64,000 bases of DNA, taken from positions 118,064-182,063 of the forward strand of contig NZ_WEZF01000016.1 in the NCBI RefSeq assembly GCF_009177065.1, given 5' to 3'. Positions 54,671-64,000 of this stretch are shown here, in pieces; within the stretch, counting starts at the first letter, position 1, and every line of letters starts with the position of its first letter. The notes under the pieces are model-generated. The model was given only the letters and a program-made list of their open reading frames with translations. It was not told the DNA's origin and made no database searches. This DNA comes from Tautonia marina (GTDB lineage: Bacteria; Planctomycetota; Planctomycetia; Isosphaerales; Isosphaeraceae). Position numbers and translations under genes: made by a program.

Positions 54671-57600
54671 TCAGGGCGTGCGAGCCGGTGGTCCCGGCGC
54701 GAAGAGGTCGTGAAGCCCGGGCAGGCGGGGGTCGCCGAGGATCAGGGACTCGGCCTCGCGGAGGAAATTCAGGTTCTCGTTCGTCGCAGGCTCGCTCTGA
54801 TCCCTGATCACATCGCGCAGTTGCGTCAGCAGGGCTCGAGCTCGATCGCGGTGGCCGAGTCGGTAGTTGGCCATTGCCAGGAAAGCGAGGTCCATGGGCT
54901 TGTCGCCGCCGTTGAGCACGTTCGACCGCTGGAGCGTTTCCAGGGCCTCGTGATCGAGGCCACAACGAAACTGCGCGATGCCCAATGTGTTAAGCGTCTT
55001 CCCGTCACCGGGTTCGAGCCGGCAGGCAATCTCGGCCCGGCGAAAGGCACCGAGGTAGGCGGACCGGTCCCGATCAGGATGGCAGGCCACTTGCCTGCTC
55101 GACGTGATGAGGACCTTGGGGGAATAGTTCCAGACCTCCGCTCGGGAGAGGGCCTCAGCCTTCACTTCGGGGGCGAGCGACGGGTCGTTGCCGAGGGATT
55201 CGCGGACCTCAGCCCGGAGGCATCCCGCTTCGAACAACGCACCGACCACGGCTTCGGACCGCGACCGCACCCGAGTCTCCCAGAATCGTCCTGCTTCGCC
55301 GAGTGCCCGGGCGCGGACCGACTCGGAGATTGTCGACTCGCGGCTGATGAGGTCGCGGAGTTCGTCCTCGGACGCGGCCTGATCGATCAGGAAGCGGACC
55401 ACGCTCAGAGCGTCCCGCCGTTCTCGGACCTCCTCCGTCACTAGGGATGCATCCCAGATCCGCACCGTGCCGTCGTGGCCCGCCGTCGCCAACCGTGTCC
55501 CGTCTGCCGAGAAGCGCACGTGCACGACCCCGCCTTCGTGGCCATGGAAGACGAAGAGTTCGCGGCCGGTCTCGGCGTCCCAGAGCCGCGCCGTGCCGTC
55601 GAAGCTCGCCGTCGCCACGCGTCTGCCGTCAGGTGAAAACGCCACCCAGTTGACGAAGGTCCTCCTGTGTCCCCGAAGGACGACCAGCTCATGTCCGGTC
55701 TCCGCATCCCAGATTCGCACTGTGCCGTCAGCGCCCGAGGATGCCACCCGACGATTGTCCGGTGCGAAGTCCACGGAGTCGACCGAACGCCCCCCATGGC
55801 CTCGGAACACGGCGAGTTGCCGACCTGTGTTCGCGTCCCAGAGCCGCGCCGTCCCGTCTGAAGCGGCTGTGGCCAGCCGGCGCCCGTCGCGTCTGAAGGC
55901 GATGCAATAGATCAACGCTTTGGGTGCGTCGAAAATGGCCAGTTGACGCCCCGTACTGATCTCCCACAACCGCAGCGTCCCGTCATCCCCACCGGTTACC
56001 AGACGGTCGCCATCGGGTGCGAACGCAACGGCCCCGACCTTCCCTTCGTGCCCACGGAGGACTCGCAATTCACGGCCGGATTCGGCGTCCCAGAGCCGTG
56101 CCGTGCCGTCGAAGCTCGCCGTCGCCACGCGTCTGCCGTCAGGTGAAAACGCCACCGGCCAGGCGGTATCCTCATGTCGGAGGACGGCCAACTCGACGCC
56201 AGTCTCGAGGTCCCAGAGGCGGGTTGTGTTGTCATTGACAGCCATCGCGAGCCGCTGACCATCTGGTGCAATCGCCACGGAGTGGAGGCGGTCGCCTGGT
56301 CCTCGGAGGACGGTCAATGCATCCGGTGCGACCGCGTCCCAGAGTCGCGCCGTGCCGTCGCCGCCTGCCGACGCCAGGCGGCGGCCGTCGGGTGAGAATA
56401 CCACGGATGTAACCCCGCCCTCGTGCCCGCGGAGGACGGCCTGCTCACGGCCAGTCTCGGCGTCCCAGAGCCGTACCGTGCCGTCATATCCAGACGTAGC
56501 CAGGCGGCGCCCGTCGGGCGCGAAGGCCAGGGAGTAAACTATGCCCTCGTGGACGCGGAGGTTGAGCAGCTCTCGGCCAGACCATGAGTCCCAGATCCGC
56601 ACCGTGCAGGCTGGAACCATCGTCCAGTCCTTGCCGTCTCGACTCACCGTGGCCAGGCGGAGGCCGTCGGGTGCGAAGGACAGGGACGTAACCAGGTTCC
56701 CGTTATAGCGAAGGGAGGGAAACTCCACACCGCTTTCGGCATCCCATAAGCGTATCGTTCCGTCGTTGCTCGCCGACGCCAGCCGACGACCGTCGGGTGC
56801 GACGGCCAGGCACGTGACCAGGCCCTGGTGCCCGAGGAGGACTGCCAGTTCCTCACCGGTCTCGGCATCCCATAACCGTACCGTACCGTCGTTTCCCGAC
56901 GTCGCCAGACGGCGGCCGTCGAGTACGAAGGCAATATTCCCGACCGGGCCCTCGTGCCCGAGGAGAATCGCCTGCTCACGGCCGGTCTCGGCATTCCAAA
57001 GCCGTACTGTGCCGTCATATCCGGACGTGGCAAGGCGGCGGCCGTCGGCCGCGAAGGCCAGGGAGTTAACTATGCCCTCGTGCCCGAGGAGGACTGTCAG
57101 TTCCTCACCGGTCTCGGCATCCCATAACCGTACCGTACCGTCATTTCCCGACGTCGCCAGACGGCGTCCATCGGGTGCGAAGGCCAGGGAGCTGACCAAC
57201 CTCTCATGCCCACGGAGGACCGCCAGGTCACGACCGGTGGCGGTGTCCCGGAGCCGTACCGTGCCGTCATATCCGGACGTGGCAAGGCGGCGGCCGTCAG
57301 GCGCGAATGTCAGGGACTTGAGCGGACCCTCGTGCCCGCGGAAGACGCGGATCTCCTGCTGGCAGGCGGCCTGGAGGTAAGACCACTCGAAGCCGCGGTG
57401 ATCGACCGCATCGGGGCCGCTCGGCACCAGGCTCGAGAGGTGATAACGCATCTGAGCGAGGTCGTACGCCGCGTAGTCGCGGCTGGCCAACTGGATCTCG
57501 GCGGCATAGAAGAGTCGCTCGGCGTTGTCTCGCTGCTGCTGGGCCCGTGTCTTTTCGCCGTTCGCCCGCGCCGCCTCAATGTTCGCCCGCCTTGCCTCGG

Positions 57601-58879
57601 CGCGTGCCCGAAGCGCGAAGGCGGTCGAGGTGATCGTCCCGGCCAACAGTGCCAGCACCAGCGAGGCCGCCAGGCCCGCAAGCCGCGGGTTGCGGCGTGA
57701 CCACATCCACATCCGAGTCGCCGCCCCCACCGGTCGAGCCGTGATCGGTCGGCCCTCCAGGTACCGACCCAGGTCCTCGGCCAGCGCGGCGGCCGTCGGG
57801 TACCGCCGCCTCGGATCCTTCTCGAGGCACTTCAGGCAGATCACCTCCAGGTCGCGTGGCACGACCGCATTGAGCTGACGCGGCGACTCCGGGGAGGCGT
57901 TGCGCACCGCCTCCAGCGTCTCCACGACCGAGGCGCCGCCAAACGGGGCCTGGCCCGTCAGCAGGGCGTAGAGCACCGTGCCCAGGCCGTAGACGTCGGT
58001 GGCGGTCGTAATCGACCCTCGCCGCCCGGCCGCCTGCTCCGGGGCCATGTAGGCCGGCGTGCCCAGGACCATCCCAGAGGCCGTCAGCTCGGTGTCGGCC
58101 TCGATCCGACGGGCCAGGCCGAAGTCGGTCACATGCGGGTAACCCTCGGCATCAACCAGCAGGTTGGCCGGCTTGAGGTCCCGGTGCAGGATGCCGCGCA
58201 TGTGCGCGTGCGCCACCGCCTTGGCCGCCTGGACCACCAGGCGCGCCGCCCCCCTCGGGTCGTCCCGATAACGTGGCAGAAGGGGCACGAGGCTACCGCC
58301 GGGGACGAGCTTCATGCTGAAGAAGTGCTGCCCCTCGTGCTCGCCGACCTCGTAGACAGGCACGATCCCCGGGTGGTCGAGCAACGCCACCGCCTCGGCC
58401 TCGTTCCGGAAGCGGAGCAGTTCGTGGTCGCCGGCCAGCAGGCCGGCGCGGATCATCTTCAGGGCCACCGGGCGGTTGAGGGAGACCTGGCGGGCCTCAT
58501 AGACCACCCCCATGCCACCATGGCCCAGTTCGCGGAGGATCTCGTAGTCGCCGAAGTAGCGGACCGCGGTCCCGGGCGGCAGGGCGTCGGCCGCGGAGGC
58601 GGACGACGTCTCATCCGCAGTGACCTTCGGCCCGGCCGCCCAGGCCGGCTCGAAGGAACTCGTAGGGATGTCGAACCCGGCCGGGGTGTCGGACGAGGGG
58701 CGTTCGGAGGGGCCGAGCACTTCGCTGGCCCGCTCCAGGGCCTCCAGCAGCTCCTCGACCCGGCGTCGCGTCGCATCGTCGCCGGCGCAGGCGTTGGTCA
58801 GGTAGGCCGCTCGGTCGTGCCCGGCGGGCTGTTCCAGGGCCGCGCTGAAGATGGCCTTGACGTCGGGCCGGCCACCCAT
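54671..58879 (-). CDS. Giant Ser/Thr protein kinase with 15 WD40 repeats and C-terminal TPR-like region
   Basis: 1402 residues; AGGTAGGTG precedes ATG 58879. The N-terminal region (1-105) has the '[22 protein letters not shown]' prefix common to sigma-linked kinases. The kinase domain (about 108-370) has GHGGMGVVY, Lys141 in [16 protein letters not shown] (His232, Asp234), TDFGLARR and [12 protein letters not shown] membrane helix lies at about 396-420. Fifteen WD40 units (about 510-1150) end in motifs such as [11 protein letters not shown]; one has an insert (KDWTMVPAC). TPR-like helices ([31 protein letters not shown]) form the C-terminus. Several WD40 units are nearly identical at DNA level. 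The gene follows its sigma factor with a 166-nt gap. Confidence 0.93.
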   Translation of the reverse strand: MGGRPDVKAIFSAALEQPAGHDRAAYLTNACAGDDATRRRVEELLEALERASEVLGPSERPSSDTPAGFDIPTSSFEPAWAAGPKVTADETSSASAADALPPGTAVRYFGDYEILRELGHGGMGVVYEARQVSLNRPVALKMIRAGLLAGDHELLRFRNEAEAVALLDHPGIVPVYEVGEHEGQHFFSMKLVPGGSLVPLLPRYRDDPRGAARLVVQAAKAVAHAHMRGILHRDLKPANLLVDAEGYPHVTDFGLARRIEADTELTASGMVLGTPAYMAPEQAAGRRGSITTATDVYGLGTVLYALLTGQAPFGGASVVETLEAVRNASPESPRQLNAVVPRDLEVICLKCLEKDPRRRYPTAAALAEDLGRYLEGRPITARPVGAATRMWMWSRRNPRLAGLAASLVLALLAGTITSTAFALRARAEARRANIEAARANGEKTRAQQQRDNAERLFYAAEIQLASRDYAAYDLAQMRYHLSSLVPSGPDAVDHRGFEWSYLQAACQQEIRVFRGHEGPLKSLTFAPDGRRLATSGYDGTVRLRDTATGRDLAVLRGHERLVSSLAFAPDGRRLATSGNDGTVRLWDAETGEELTVLLGHEGIVNSLAFAADGRRLATSGYDGTVRLWNAETGREQAILLGHEGPVGNIAFVLDGRRLATSGNDGTVRLWDAETGEELAVLLGHQGLVTCLAVAPDGRRLASASNDGTIRLWDAESGVEFPSLRYNGNLVTSLSFAPDGLRLATVSRDGKDWTMVPACTVRIWDSWSGRELLNLRVHEGIVYSLAFAPDGRRLATSGYDGTVRLWDAETGREQAVLRGHEGGVTSVVFSPDGRRLASAGGDGTARLWDAVAPDALTVLRGPGDRLHSVAIAPDGQRLAMAVNDNTTRLWDLETGVELAVLRHEDTAWPVAFSPDGRRVATASFDGTARLWDAESGRELRVLRGHEGKVGAVAFAPDGDRLVTGGDDGTLRLWEISTGRQLAIFDAPKALIYCIAFRRDGRRLATAASDGTARLWDANTGRQLAVFRGHGGRSVDSVDFAPDNRRVASSGADGTVRIWDAETGHELVVLRGHRRTFVNWVAFSPDGRRVATASFDGTARLWDAETGRELFVFHGHEGGVVHVRFSADGTRLATAGHDGTVRIWDASLVTEEVRERRDALSVVRFLIDQAASEDELRDLISRESTISESVRARALGEAGRFWETRVRSRSEAVVGALFEAGCLRAEVRESLGNDPSLAPEVKAEALSRAEVWNYSPKVLITSSRQVACHPDRDRSAYLGAFRRAEIACRLEPGDGKTLNTLGIAQFRCGLDHEALETLQRSNVLNGGDKPMDLAFLAMANYRLGHRDRARALLTQLRDVIRDQSEPATNENLNFLREAESLILGDPRLPGLHDLFAPGPPARTP

Positions 58880-59000
58880 CGGACACCTACCTTTCGCTCG
58901 AACATGACATGGATGCTCGACTCCGGCGCCGACGGCCCGGGCCGCCCGCGTGCCTCAGGGACGGGGCCGTCATGTCACACCCGCATCCGGACTTGCCTCT

Positions 59001-59031
59001 CAATGCGCCGTCTGAAGCCCAGATGCGCCAG
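59001..59031 (-). promoter_or_regulatory. Bipartite motif, copy B
   Basis: CAATGCGCCGTCTG (59001-59014), 10 nt, GCGCCAG (59025-59031): the same two blocks and spacing as copy A, with a different spacer. It lies between the sigma-factor stop (59046) and the kinase start (58879), on the strand of both genes, 122 nt before the kinase. A separate promoter for the kinase, possibly read by that sigma factor, is one explanation. Confidence 0.5.
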
Positions 59032-59045
59032 TGGGCCGTATTTTG

Positions 59046-59624
59046 TTATTCGGTTGAGCGATCCACGTCGGTCCCGGAGAGCGCGTGGGCGAGCCAGGCG
59101 CGGGCGTAGGCCCACTCACGATCGGCGGAGCGTCGAGAGAGGCCCATCGCCTCGGCCGCTTCGGCGAGGCCCAGGCCGGCGAAGGCGCGGAGGTTGACCA
59201 AGGCGGCGGCCCTGGGATCCTCTCGGGCAAGGGCGTCGAGGGCCTCGTCGAGGGCGAGCAGTTCGTCGCCTGGCGGGTCGACGAGCAGGGCCTCGAGGTC
59301 GACGCGCATCCGGCTGCGACCGCCACCACGCTTCAGGCGGTGCCGCCTGCGGGCGCGGTCGACGAGGATGCGGCGCATCGCCTCCGCCGCGGCGGCGAAG
59401 AAGTGACCGCGGCCGTTGAAGGGGCGGTCGCGGTCGTGGCCGACGAGGCGGAGGTACGCTTCGTGGACGAGCTCGGTGGCCTGGAGCGACTGGCCGTGCG
59501 GCTCGCACGATAGCCGGGCGGCGGCGAGCCTCCGGAGCTCGTCGTAGACCAGGGGCAGCAGGCGGTCGGCGGCGTACGGGTCGCCGCGATCGATCGACGA
59601 GAGAAGTTCGGGAACGTCGGCCAT
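59046..59624 (-). CDS. ECF-type RNA polymerase sigma factor (kinase-linked)
   Basis: 192 residues from ATG 59624 with GGGAGG about 10 nt upstream. Region 2 is visible as LLPLVYDELRRLAAARL...LQATELVHEAYLRLVG...FFAAAAEAMRRILVDRARRR and region 4 as LVNLRAFAGLGLAEAAEAMGLSRRSADREWAYARAWLAHAL. This is the short ECF subgroup expanded in planctomycetes (TIGR02999-like). No anti-sigma gene is adjacent; the downstream Ser/Thr kinase is the presumed regulator, and phosphorylation control is inferred from gene linkage. Genes for this and a second sigma factor (60434-61024) diverge from a shared 809-nt region. Confidence 0.93.
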   Translation of the reverse strand: MADVPELLSSIDRGDPYAADRLLPLVYDELRRLAAARLSCEPHGQSLQATELVHEAYLRLVGHDRDRPFNGRGHFFAAAAEAMRRILVDRARRRHRLKRGGGRSRMRVDLEALLVDPPGDELLALDEALDALAREDPRAAALVNLRAFAGLGLAEAAEAMGLSRRSADREWAYARAWLAHALSGTDVDRSTE

Positions 59625-60433
59625 AGTGAGGGCCTCCCTCGGTCCGAGGCCACGCCGCGGGCCATCTGGCCACTCTACCGGCATCGACCGAGCCTGAAAA
59701 GCGTCTGTCAGGTGAGGAAGATTCCCAGCGTTTTCGCGTGGTAGAGCCCCCCAAGGTGGTAGTCAGGTGGTAGTGACTGGCTCTCACCGGAAGGCCAACG
59801 GTGACGTTCGACTCGATGCCTTCGAGGGCTACGGCCTGGACTCTTACGCTGCCGAGGACCTCGGGCCCCGGAAGGGCTTGGGCACGGACTCCTTTCGAGG
59901 ATGCTGCCCTCCGACAAGCCGTCTACGCCGCCGATCCGGTCGCCGTCGCAGCCTGGGTTGCTCTGGGCGGCGTGGCGCTCGCGGTTGAGTTCGACCCGGA
60001 ACTGGACCCGGCCCAGGCCCGGGACCTCGCCAGTCCCTGCTTCGACCTGGGCGTAGGATGGCGTGGGGCCGGAGGCCAGAGGATTGCCCGGAGGCCCGCG
60101 AGGACACCTCAGTGGCCCGTACCAAGGCCGTGCGGCGGGCTGGAAGCCGCTCACGGGCGATCCGGGGCTTTCAACGAAACACCCGATGGAAGGGGACGCC
60201 GGGGCCGCAGTCGCCGGTGGCAGCGGCCGTCTGGCTTCGATCGTGACTGATCTCCTCGGGTCAACAGGTCATCGCCCCAATCGGAGGCCATCGCATCCTC
60301 TACACAACTTGATGGCCGGGATAGATTGGGGGCGACACGTCATCCGGCCGTCCGGCGATCGGCAGGGGAGCAGGTGATCGCGGTCTCGATGGAGCCGCCG
60401 CGACCGTCGGCCCCATCCCCGAGGCCCCTCCCC
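59625..60433. other. Divergent region between two ECF sigma genes
   Basis: 809 bases between the two sigma factor starts, presumably holding both promoters. Open frames are present on both strands, but none has family resemblance with a ribosome site. A tandem string GTGGTAG occurs three times at 59743-59766. No copy of the bipartite motif was found here by eye. Confidence 0.45.
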
Positions 60434-61024
60434 ATGAACGACGTGACGCGCCTCCTCTCGGCGATCGAGGACGGTGACCTCCGGTCAGCGGAGCAGTTGT
60501 TGCCGCTGGTCTACGAAGAGCTGCGCAAGCTCGCCGCCAACCGACTGGAGCAGGAGAAGTCGGGACAGACGCTCCAGGCCACGGCGTTGGTGCACGAGGC
60601 GTACCTCCGGCTGGTCGACGGTGCCGGTGATCGCTGCTGGAACGGCCGTGGCCACTTCTTTGCCGCCGCGGCCGAGGCCATGCGCCGCATCCTCGTCGAG
60701 AACGCACGCCGCAGGCGACGGCTCAAGTACGGGGGCGACCAGCGGCGTATCGACCAGGTGGACCTCGCCGTTGAGCCGGCCGATCGGTTGGACCTGCTCG
60801 ACCTGGATGAGGCCCTGAGCCGACTCGCCAGAGAAGAGCCGCGCAAGGCCGAGTTAGTCAAGCTCCGGACCTTCGCCGGGCTCTCCCTGGAGCAGGCCGC
60901 CGCCTGCCTGGGCATCTCCGAGGCCACAGCCAAGCGCGACTGGGCTGTGGCCCGCGCCTCGCTCTTCGACGCCCTCACCGATCGCGACGAGGGCCCTTCG
61001 GGGAATAAATCGGGCGAGTCATGA
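60434..61024 (+). CDS. ECF-type RNA polymerase sigma factor (second, kinase-linked)
   Basis: 196 residues from ATG 60434, the usual start MNDVTRLLSAIEDGD of this group; an in-frame ATG at 60389 would add a Pro-rich extension. Region 2 shows LLPLVYEELRKLAANRLEQEKSGQTLQATALVHEAYLRL and FFAAAAEAMRRILVENARRRRRL; region 4 shows LVKLRTFAGLSLEQAAACLGISEATAKRDWAVARASLF. It is clearly paralogous to the sigma factor at 59046-59624 but not recently duplicated. The Ser/Thr kinase gene starts 63 nt downstream, so the two are likely one operon. Confidence 0.94.
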   Translation: MNDVTRLLSAIEDGDLRSAEQLLPLVYEELRKLAANRLEQEKSGQTLQATALVHEAYLRLVDGAGDRCWNGRGHFFAAAAEAMRRILVENARRRRRLKYGGDQRRIDQVDLAVEPADRLDLLDLDEALSRLAREEPRKAELVKLRTFAGLSLEQAAACLGISEATAKRDWAVARASLFDALTDRDEGPSGNKSGES

Positions 61025-61086
61025 GCCCCAGTCGCCGCGGATGTCGCACTGAAGGTTGAGCAGGTCCATCGACGGGAGGTCCGAGC

Positions 61087-64000
61087 ATGCCCGCCAAGGC
61101 CCAGAGCCTCGATACCATCTTCTGTGTCGCCATCGAGATCGCTTCGCCCGAGCATCGGGCGGACTACCTCGCCGACGCCTGCGGCGAGGATGCCGACCTG
61201 CATCGTCGGGTGGCGAAGCTGGTCGACGCCCACTTCCGGGCGGGCAGCTTCCTGGAGGAGCCGATGCCGGGCTCGGTGGAGACGGAAAGGCATCGATCGG
61301 GCGAGGCGGCCACGTGCCCAGACGACGAGGTGGCCCGGCCCGGAACGGTCATCGGTCCCTACAGGCTGCTCGAGGCGATCGGCGAGGGGGGCATGGGCAC
61401 CGTCTACATGGCCGAGCAGGTCGAGCCGGTCCGCCGCCGCGTGGCCCTGAAGGTCATCAAGCCGGGGATGGACTCCCGCCAAGTGATTGCCCGCTTCGAG
61501 GCCGAGCAGCAGGCGCTGGCCCTGATGGACCACCCGAACATCGCCCGCGTGCTCGACGCCGGTACCACCGACGCGGGCCGGCCCTTCTTCGTCATGGAGT
61601 TGGTCAAGGGCATCCCGATCACCGAATACTGCGACCGGACCCGGCTCTCGATCCCCGAGCGGCTTGAGCTGTTCATCCTGGTCTGCCGGGCGGTACAGCA
61701 CGCCCACCAGAAGGGGGTCATCCACCGCGATTTGAAGCCGACCAACGTCCTGGTCACCCAGCACGACGGGACGCCCGTCCCGAAGGTGATCGACTTCGGC
61801 GTCGCCAAGGCGACGGGCCAGCGACTGACGGACAAGACCCTCTACACTGGCTTCCTGCAGATGCTGGGCACGCCGCTCTACATGAGCCCGGAGCAGGCCG
61901 ATCTGTCGGGGCTGGACGTGGACACCCGCAGCGACGTCTACAGCCTCGGGGTGCTGCTCTATGAGCTGCTCACCGGCACGACCCCGTTCGACGCACAGAC
62001 GTTCCGGACCGCGGCGCTGGACGAGATCCGGCGGATCATCCGCGAGCAGGACCCGCCGACCCCCAGCTCGCGCCTGACTACGCAGGAGCAGTCGTCCGAG
62101 GACGTTTCGGTCCGTCGCAGTTCCGAGCCCCGCCGCTTGACGCAGGCGGTGCACGGAGAGCTGGACTGGATCGTGATGAAGTGCCTGGAGAAGGACCGCA
62201 ACCGGCGTTACGAGACGGCCAACGGGCTGGCGACGGACCTGCGGCATCACCTGGACAATGAGCCGGTGTCGGCCTGCCCGCCGTCGACGGGGTATCGGCT
62301 GCGGAAGTTCGTCAGTCGGAATCGAGTGGCGATGGCGGTCGGCGGCCTGGTGGCGACGTTCGTGCTGGTGCTGGCGGTCGGCTCCTCGATCGCCGCGCGG
62401 TACTACCTCCGGCTGGCTCGCTCGGAGGCCATTGAGCGCGAGCGGGCTGATGGCGAGGCGGAGGCGGCACAAGTTGCCCGCGTTATGGCGGACCGGAGGG
62501 CAGATGAGGCGGCCCGGGCACGGACCGAGGCCGAGGAGGCACGCGGTGAGGCTGATCTCCGCGCGACTCATGCCGAAGCAGTGGTCGAGTTCCTCATCAA
62601 TGACCTGATCGGCTCGGCCTCGCCGTACAAGACCCTCGGAGGGACGGTCACGGTCGACCAGGTGCTAGAGCGGGCTGACTCGGGGATCGCGGAGAAGTTC
62701 GCCGATCAGCCGCTGGTCGAGGCGAGCATCCGCCTGGCCTTGAGCAGCACCTACGACAACCTCAGTCGGTACGGGAAAGCCCTTGAGCACGCGGAACGGG
62801 CCGTCGCGCTCTACGCCGAACACCTCGGAGACGACCAGACCGACACGATCCGGGCACGCAAGCGCTACGCATTTGCCCTCCTACGGCTCCGCAAGCTGGG
62901 CGAAGCTCGGGAAGTCCTTGAAGCGGAATACGAACACGCCCGCCGCCTCCTAGGCCCGGAGGACGCGTTGACCGTCGACATCATGGCCAAGCTAGGCTAC
63001 GTGCTGCCGGACAGCGACGAGTCCATCGCACTCCTCGAAGAGGCCCGGCGCATCGCGGGCCAGAACAATGAACGCCAAAGAACATATACTAATTATTTGG
63101 CAATCAGATACATGAGATCTGGGCGGGTTCTCGAGGCCCGTGGCTTGTTCGAGGAGCTAATCGATCTGGGTTCAAATGAGCCGGTCGACGACGGTATTAC
63201 CCTCATGGCGAAAGACAATTTGATAGATACCTACGTCAAACTCGGTGATCGGCCGCTCGCCGAGGTCGCCAGAATGTTTCGGGATGACTTCTATGATAAT
63301 TTGCGCATTTTTGGCATTGAGCACCAATGGGTGAACGACGCTGTCCATGACTTGATGACCGCAAGGAGAGAGGGCAACTTTCCGGACGAGGAAGAAGGGT
63401 TCGAGCAGGTCATTGCCATTGCCAAGGAGCTAATCGCCTGTGCTGAAGAGGAGCTGGGGCCTGAGCACAACATAATGTTGCGATGGATATCGATGCTGGC
63501 GGTCGAATCGATCCGGGCAGGTGTCTGGGACGAGGCGGAACATCAGCTCCGAGACCTCGTTGCGAGACATGATCGCATCGCTGAACCAAATCTCAACGCC
63601 CTCATGCTAGCAAAACTCCGGCTGGCCGGAGTCCTCCTCAACCAGGGCCGACCCGATGAGGCCGGCCCCCTGCTCGATGACGTCATCGAGCACGCCGAGG
63701 ACACGAACCAGCTCGAACTCGCCGAGATGATTCGGCGCAATCACTTTGGCCCCGGCCGCTCGGAATCCCCCTCGGGGGAGCCGACGGTCCCGCTCGTCCT
63801 CGATGCACCCCTCAAGGCCGTCCCTCCCGTGGCAGACGGCCGCCTCGCAGAAGGCGAATACGGCCCGGCGATCGAGGTGGACTTCACCACCACGGAGAAT
63901 CCCGGCCGGCTCATGCAGAAGGTCCAAAACGATCCCGAGATCTGGGCTGGGACCACCAAGCAGCCCGCCGACCTGAGTTTTTCCCTCGCTTCCGCTCACA
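61087..64000 (+). CDS. Ser/Thr protein kinase with TPR-like repeats and CBM9-like C-terminal region, cut by window edge
   Basis: At least 971 residues, open to the end of the window. The N-terminal prefix '[25 protein letters not shown]' is the same type as in the other sigma-linked kinase. The kinase domain (about 95-370) has [11 protein letters not shown], Lys122 in [16 protein letters not shown] with His213, and IDFGVAKA with Asp236. A membrane helix lies at about 414-435, then a coiled coil rich in Ala/Glu/Arg and TPR-like repeats at about 520-880. Near the end, [19 protein letters not shown] resembles the start of a CBM9/DOMON-like ligand-binding domain. A patch at 63061-63560 is markedly more AT-rich than the rest. 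The upstream sigma gene is 62 nt away. Confidence 0.92.
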   Translation, partial: MPAKAQSLDTIFCVAIEIASPEHRADYLADACGEDADLHRRVAKLVDAHFRAGSFLEEPMPGSVETERHRSGEAATCPDDEVARPGTVIGPYRLLEAIGEGGMGTVYMAEQVEPVRRRVALKVIKPGMDSRQVIARFEAEQQALALMDHPNIARVLDAGTTDAGRPFFVMELVKGIPITEYCDRTRLSIPERLELFILVCRAVQHAHQKGVIHRDLKPTNVLVTQHDGTPVPKVIDFGVAKATGQRLTDKTLYTGFLQMLGTPLYMSPEQADLSGLDVDTRSDVYSLGVLLYELLTGTTPFDAQTFRTAALDEIRRIIREQDPPTPSSRLTTQEQSSEDVSVRRSSEPRRLTQAVHGELDWIVMKCLEKDRNRRYETANGLATDLRHHLDNEPVSACPPSTGYRLRKFVSRNRVAMAVGGLVATFVLVLAVGSSIAARYYLRLARSEAIERERADGEAEAAQVARVMADRRADEAARARTEAEEARGEADLRATHAEAVVEFLINDLIGSASPYKTLGGTVTVDQVLERADSGIAEKFADQPLVEASIRLALSSTYDNLSRYGKALEHAERAVALYAEHLGDDQTDTIRARKRYAFALLRLRKLGEAREVLEAEYEHARRLLGPEDALTVDIMAKLGYVLPDSDESIALLEEARRIAGQNNERQRTYTNYLAIRYMRSGRVLEARGLFEELIDLGSNEPVDDGITLMAKDNLIDTYVKLGDRPLAEVARMFRDDFYDNLRIFGIEHQWVNDAVHDLMTARREGNFPDEEEGFEQVIAIAKELIACAEEELGPEHNIMLRWISMLAVESIRAGVWDEAEHQLRDLVARHDRIAEPNLNALMLAKLRLAGVLLNQGRPDEAGPLLDDVIEHAEDTNQLELAEMIRRNHFGPGRSESPSGEPTVPLVLDAPLKAVPPVADGRLAEGEYGPAIEVDFTTTENPGRLMQKVQNDPEIWAGTTKQPADLSFSLASAH

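Noticed and set aside
49823..59766. Repeated GTGGTAG strings near both ends of the first 10 kb of the putative element.
   Set aside because: The match is only 7 bases repeated two or three times; too short to be a boundary repeat without further support.

Overview
The window reads as a GC-rich chromosome segment of a planctomycete, most likely of the Isosphaeraceae (Tautonia-like) group. This placement is inferred from gene content: a DUF1559 prepilin-type protein with its lipoprotein partner, a PVC-type membrane-bound dehydrogenase with HEAT repeats and a CxxCH heme site, a protein with the LEPR-XLL export motif, 3-keto-disaccharide hydrolases (DUF1080) with a Tat-exported Gfo/Idh/MocA oxidoreductase, and ECF sigma factors of the short planctomycete type next to giant Ser/Thr kinases. 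Third-codon-position GC is very high in most genes, so both strands are full of spurious open frames.

Layout. 0-10.2 kb: manganese catalase (cut by the window edge), a DUF4926 protein, an AlaC-like aminotransferase, an exported ceramidase-type hydrolase, a sulfotransferase, a 53-nt tandem repeat, a kinase-TPR protein, a DCC-family thiol protein and a PIN toxin-antitoxin pair. 10.5-15.4 kb: a MotA/TolQ/ExbB-type channel protein and a membrane protein with a putative Ig domain, separated by a long G-rich inverted repeat, then two paralogous exported proteins. 15.4-26 kb: TPR protein, ADP-ribosylglycohydrolase, Gfo/Idh oxidoreductase, two DUF1080 hydrolases, a LOG-family protein, a glycerol facilitator and hypotheticals. 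26-36 kb: the PVC dehydrogenase, a GT39-like membrane glycosyltransferase, exported MsrA, DUF1559 protein and lipoprotein. 37-43 kb: esterase, single-domain sialidase-like protein, a tandem double sialidase, EamA-like transporter and a SnoaL-like exported protein; this part is visibly less GC-rich. 43-49 kb: a translationally coupled transglutaminase-pnuC-nadR operon (nicotinamide riboside uptake and NAD synthesis), a PA0069-type radical SAM protein, a zinc-ribbon miniprotein and a GT1 glycosyltransferase.

At 49.65 kb lies the 3' half of a tRNA-Arg(CCG) gene without its 5' half. That is the scar expected at the distal end of an element integrated in a tRNA gene. Its orientation predicts that the element extends rightward from about 49.69 kb past the end of the window. 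Inside are a membrane WD40 protein, a Tat-exported amidase, a broken secreted-protein gene, and two ECF sigma/Ser-Thr kinase modules facing away from each other (kinase 1 has 15 WD40 repeats; kinase 2 has TPR-like repeats and a CBM9-like tail). A bipartite motif, CAATGCGCCGTCTG-N10-GCGCCAG, occurs upstream of kinase 1 and upstream of the broken secreted-protein gene, in the same orientation. It is a candidate promoter for the adjacent sigma factor, or a duplication scar.

Coding calls rest on frame, family motifs, start context and neighbour logic read by eye. No database search was run.
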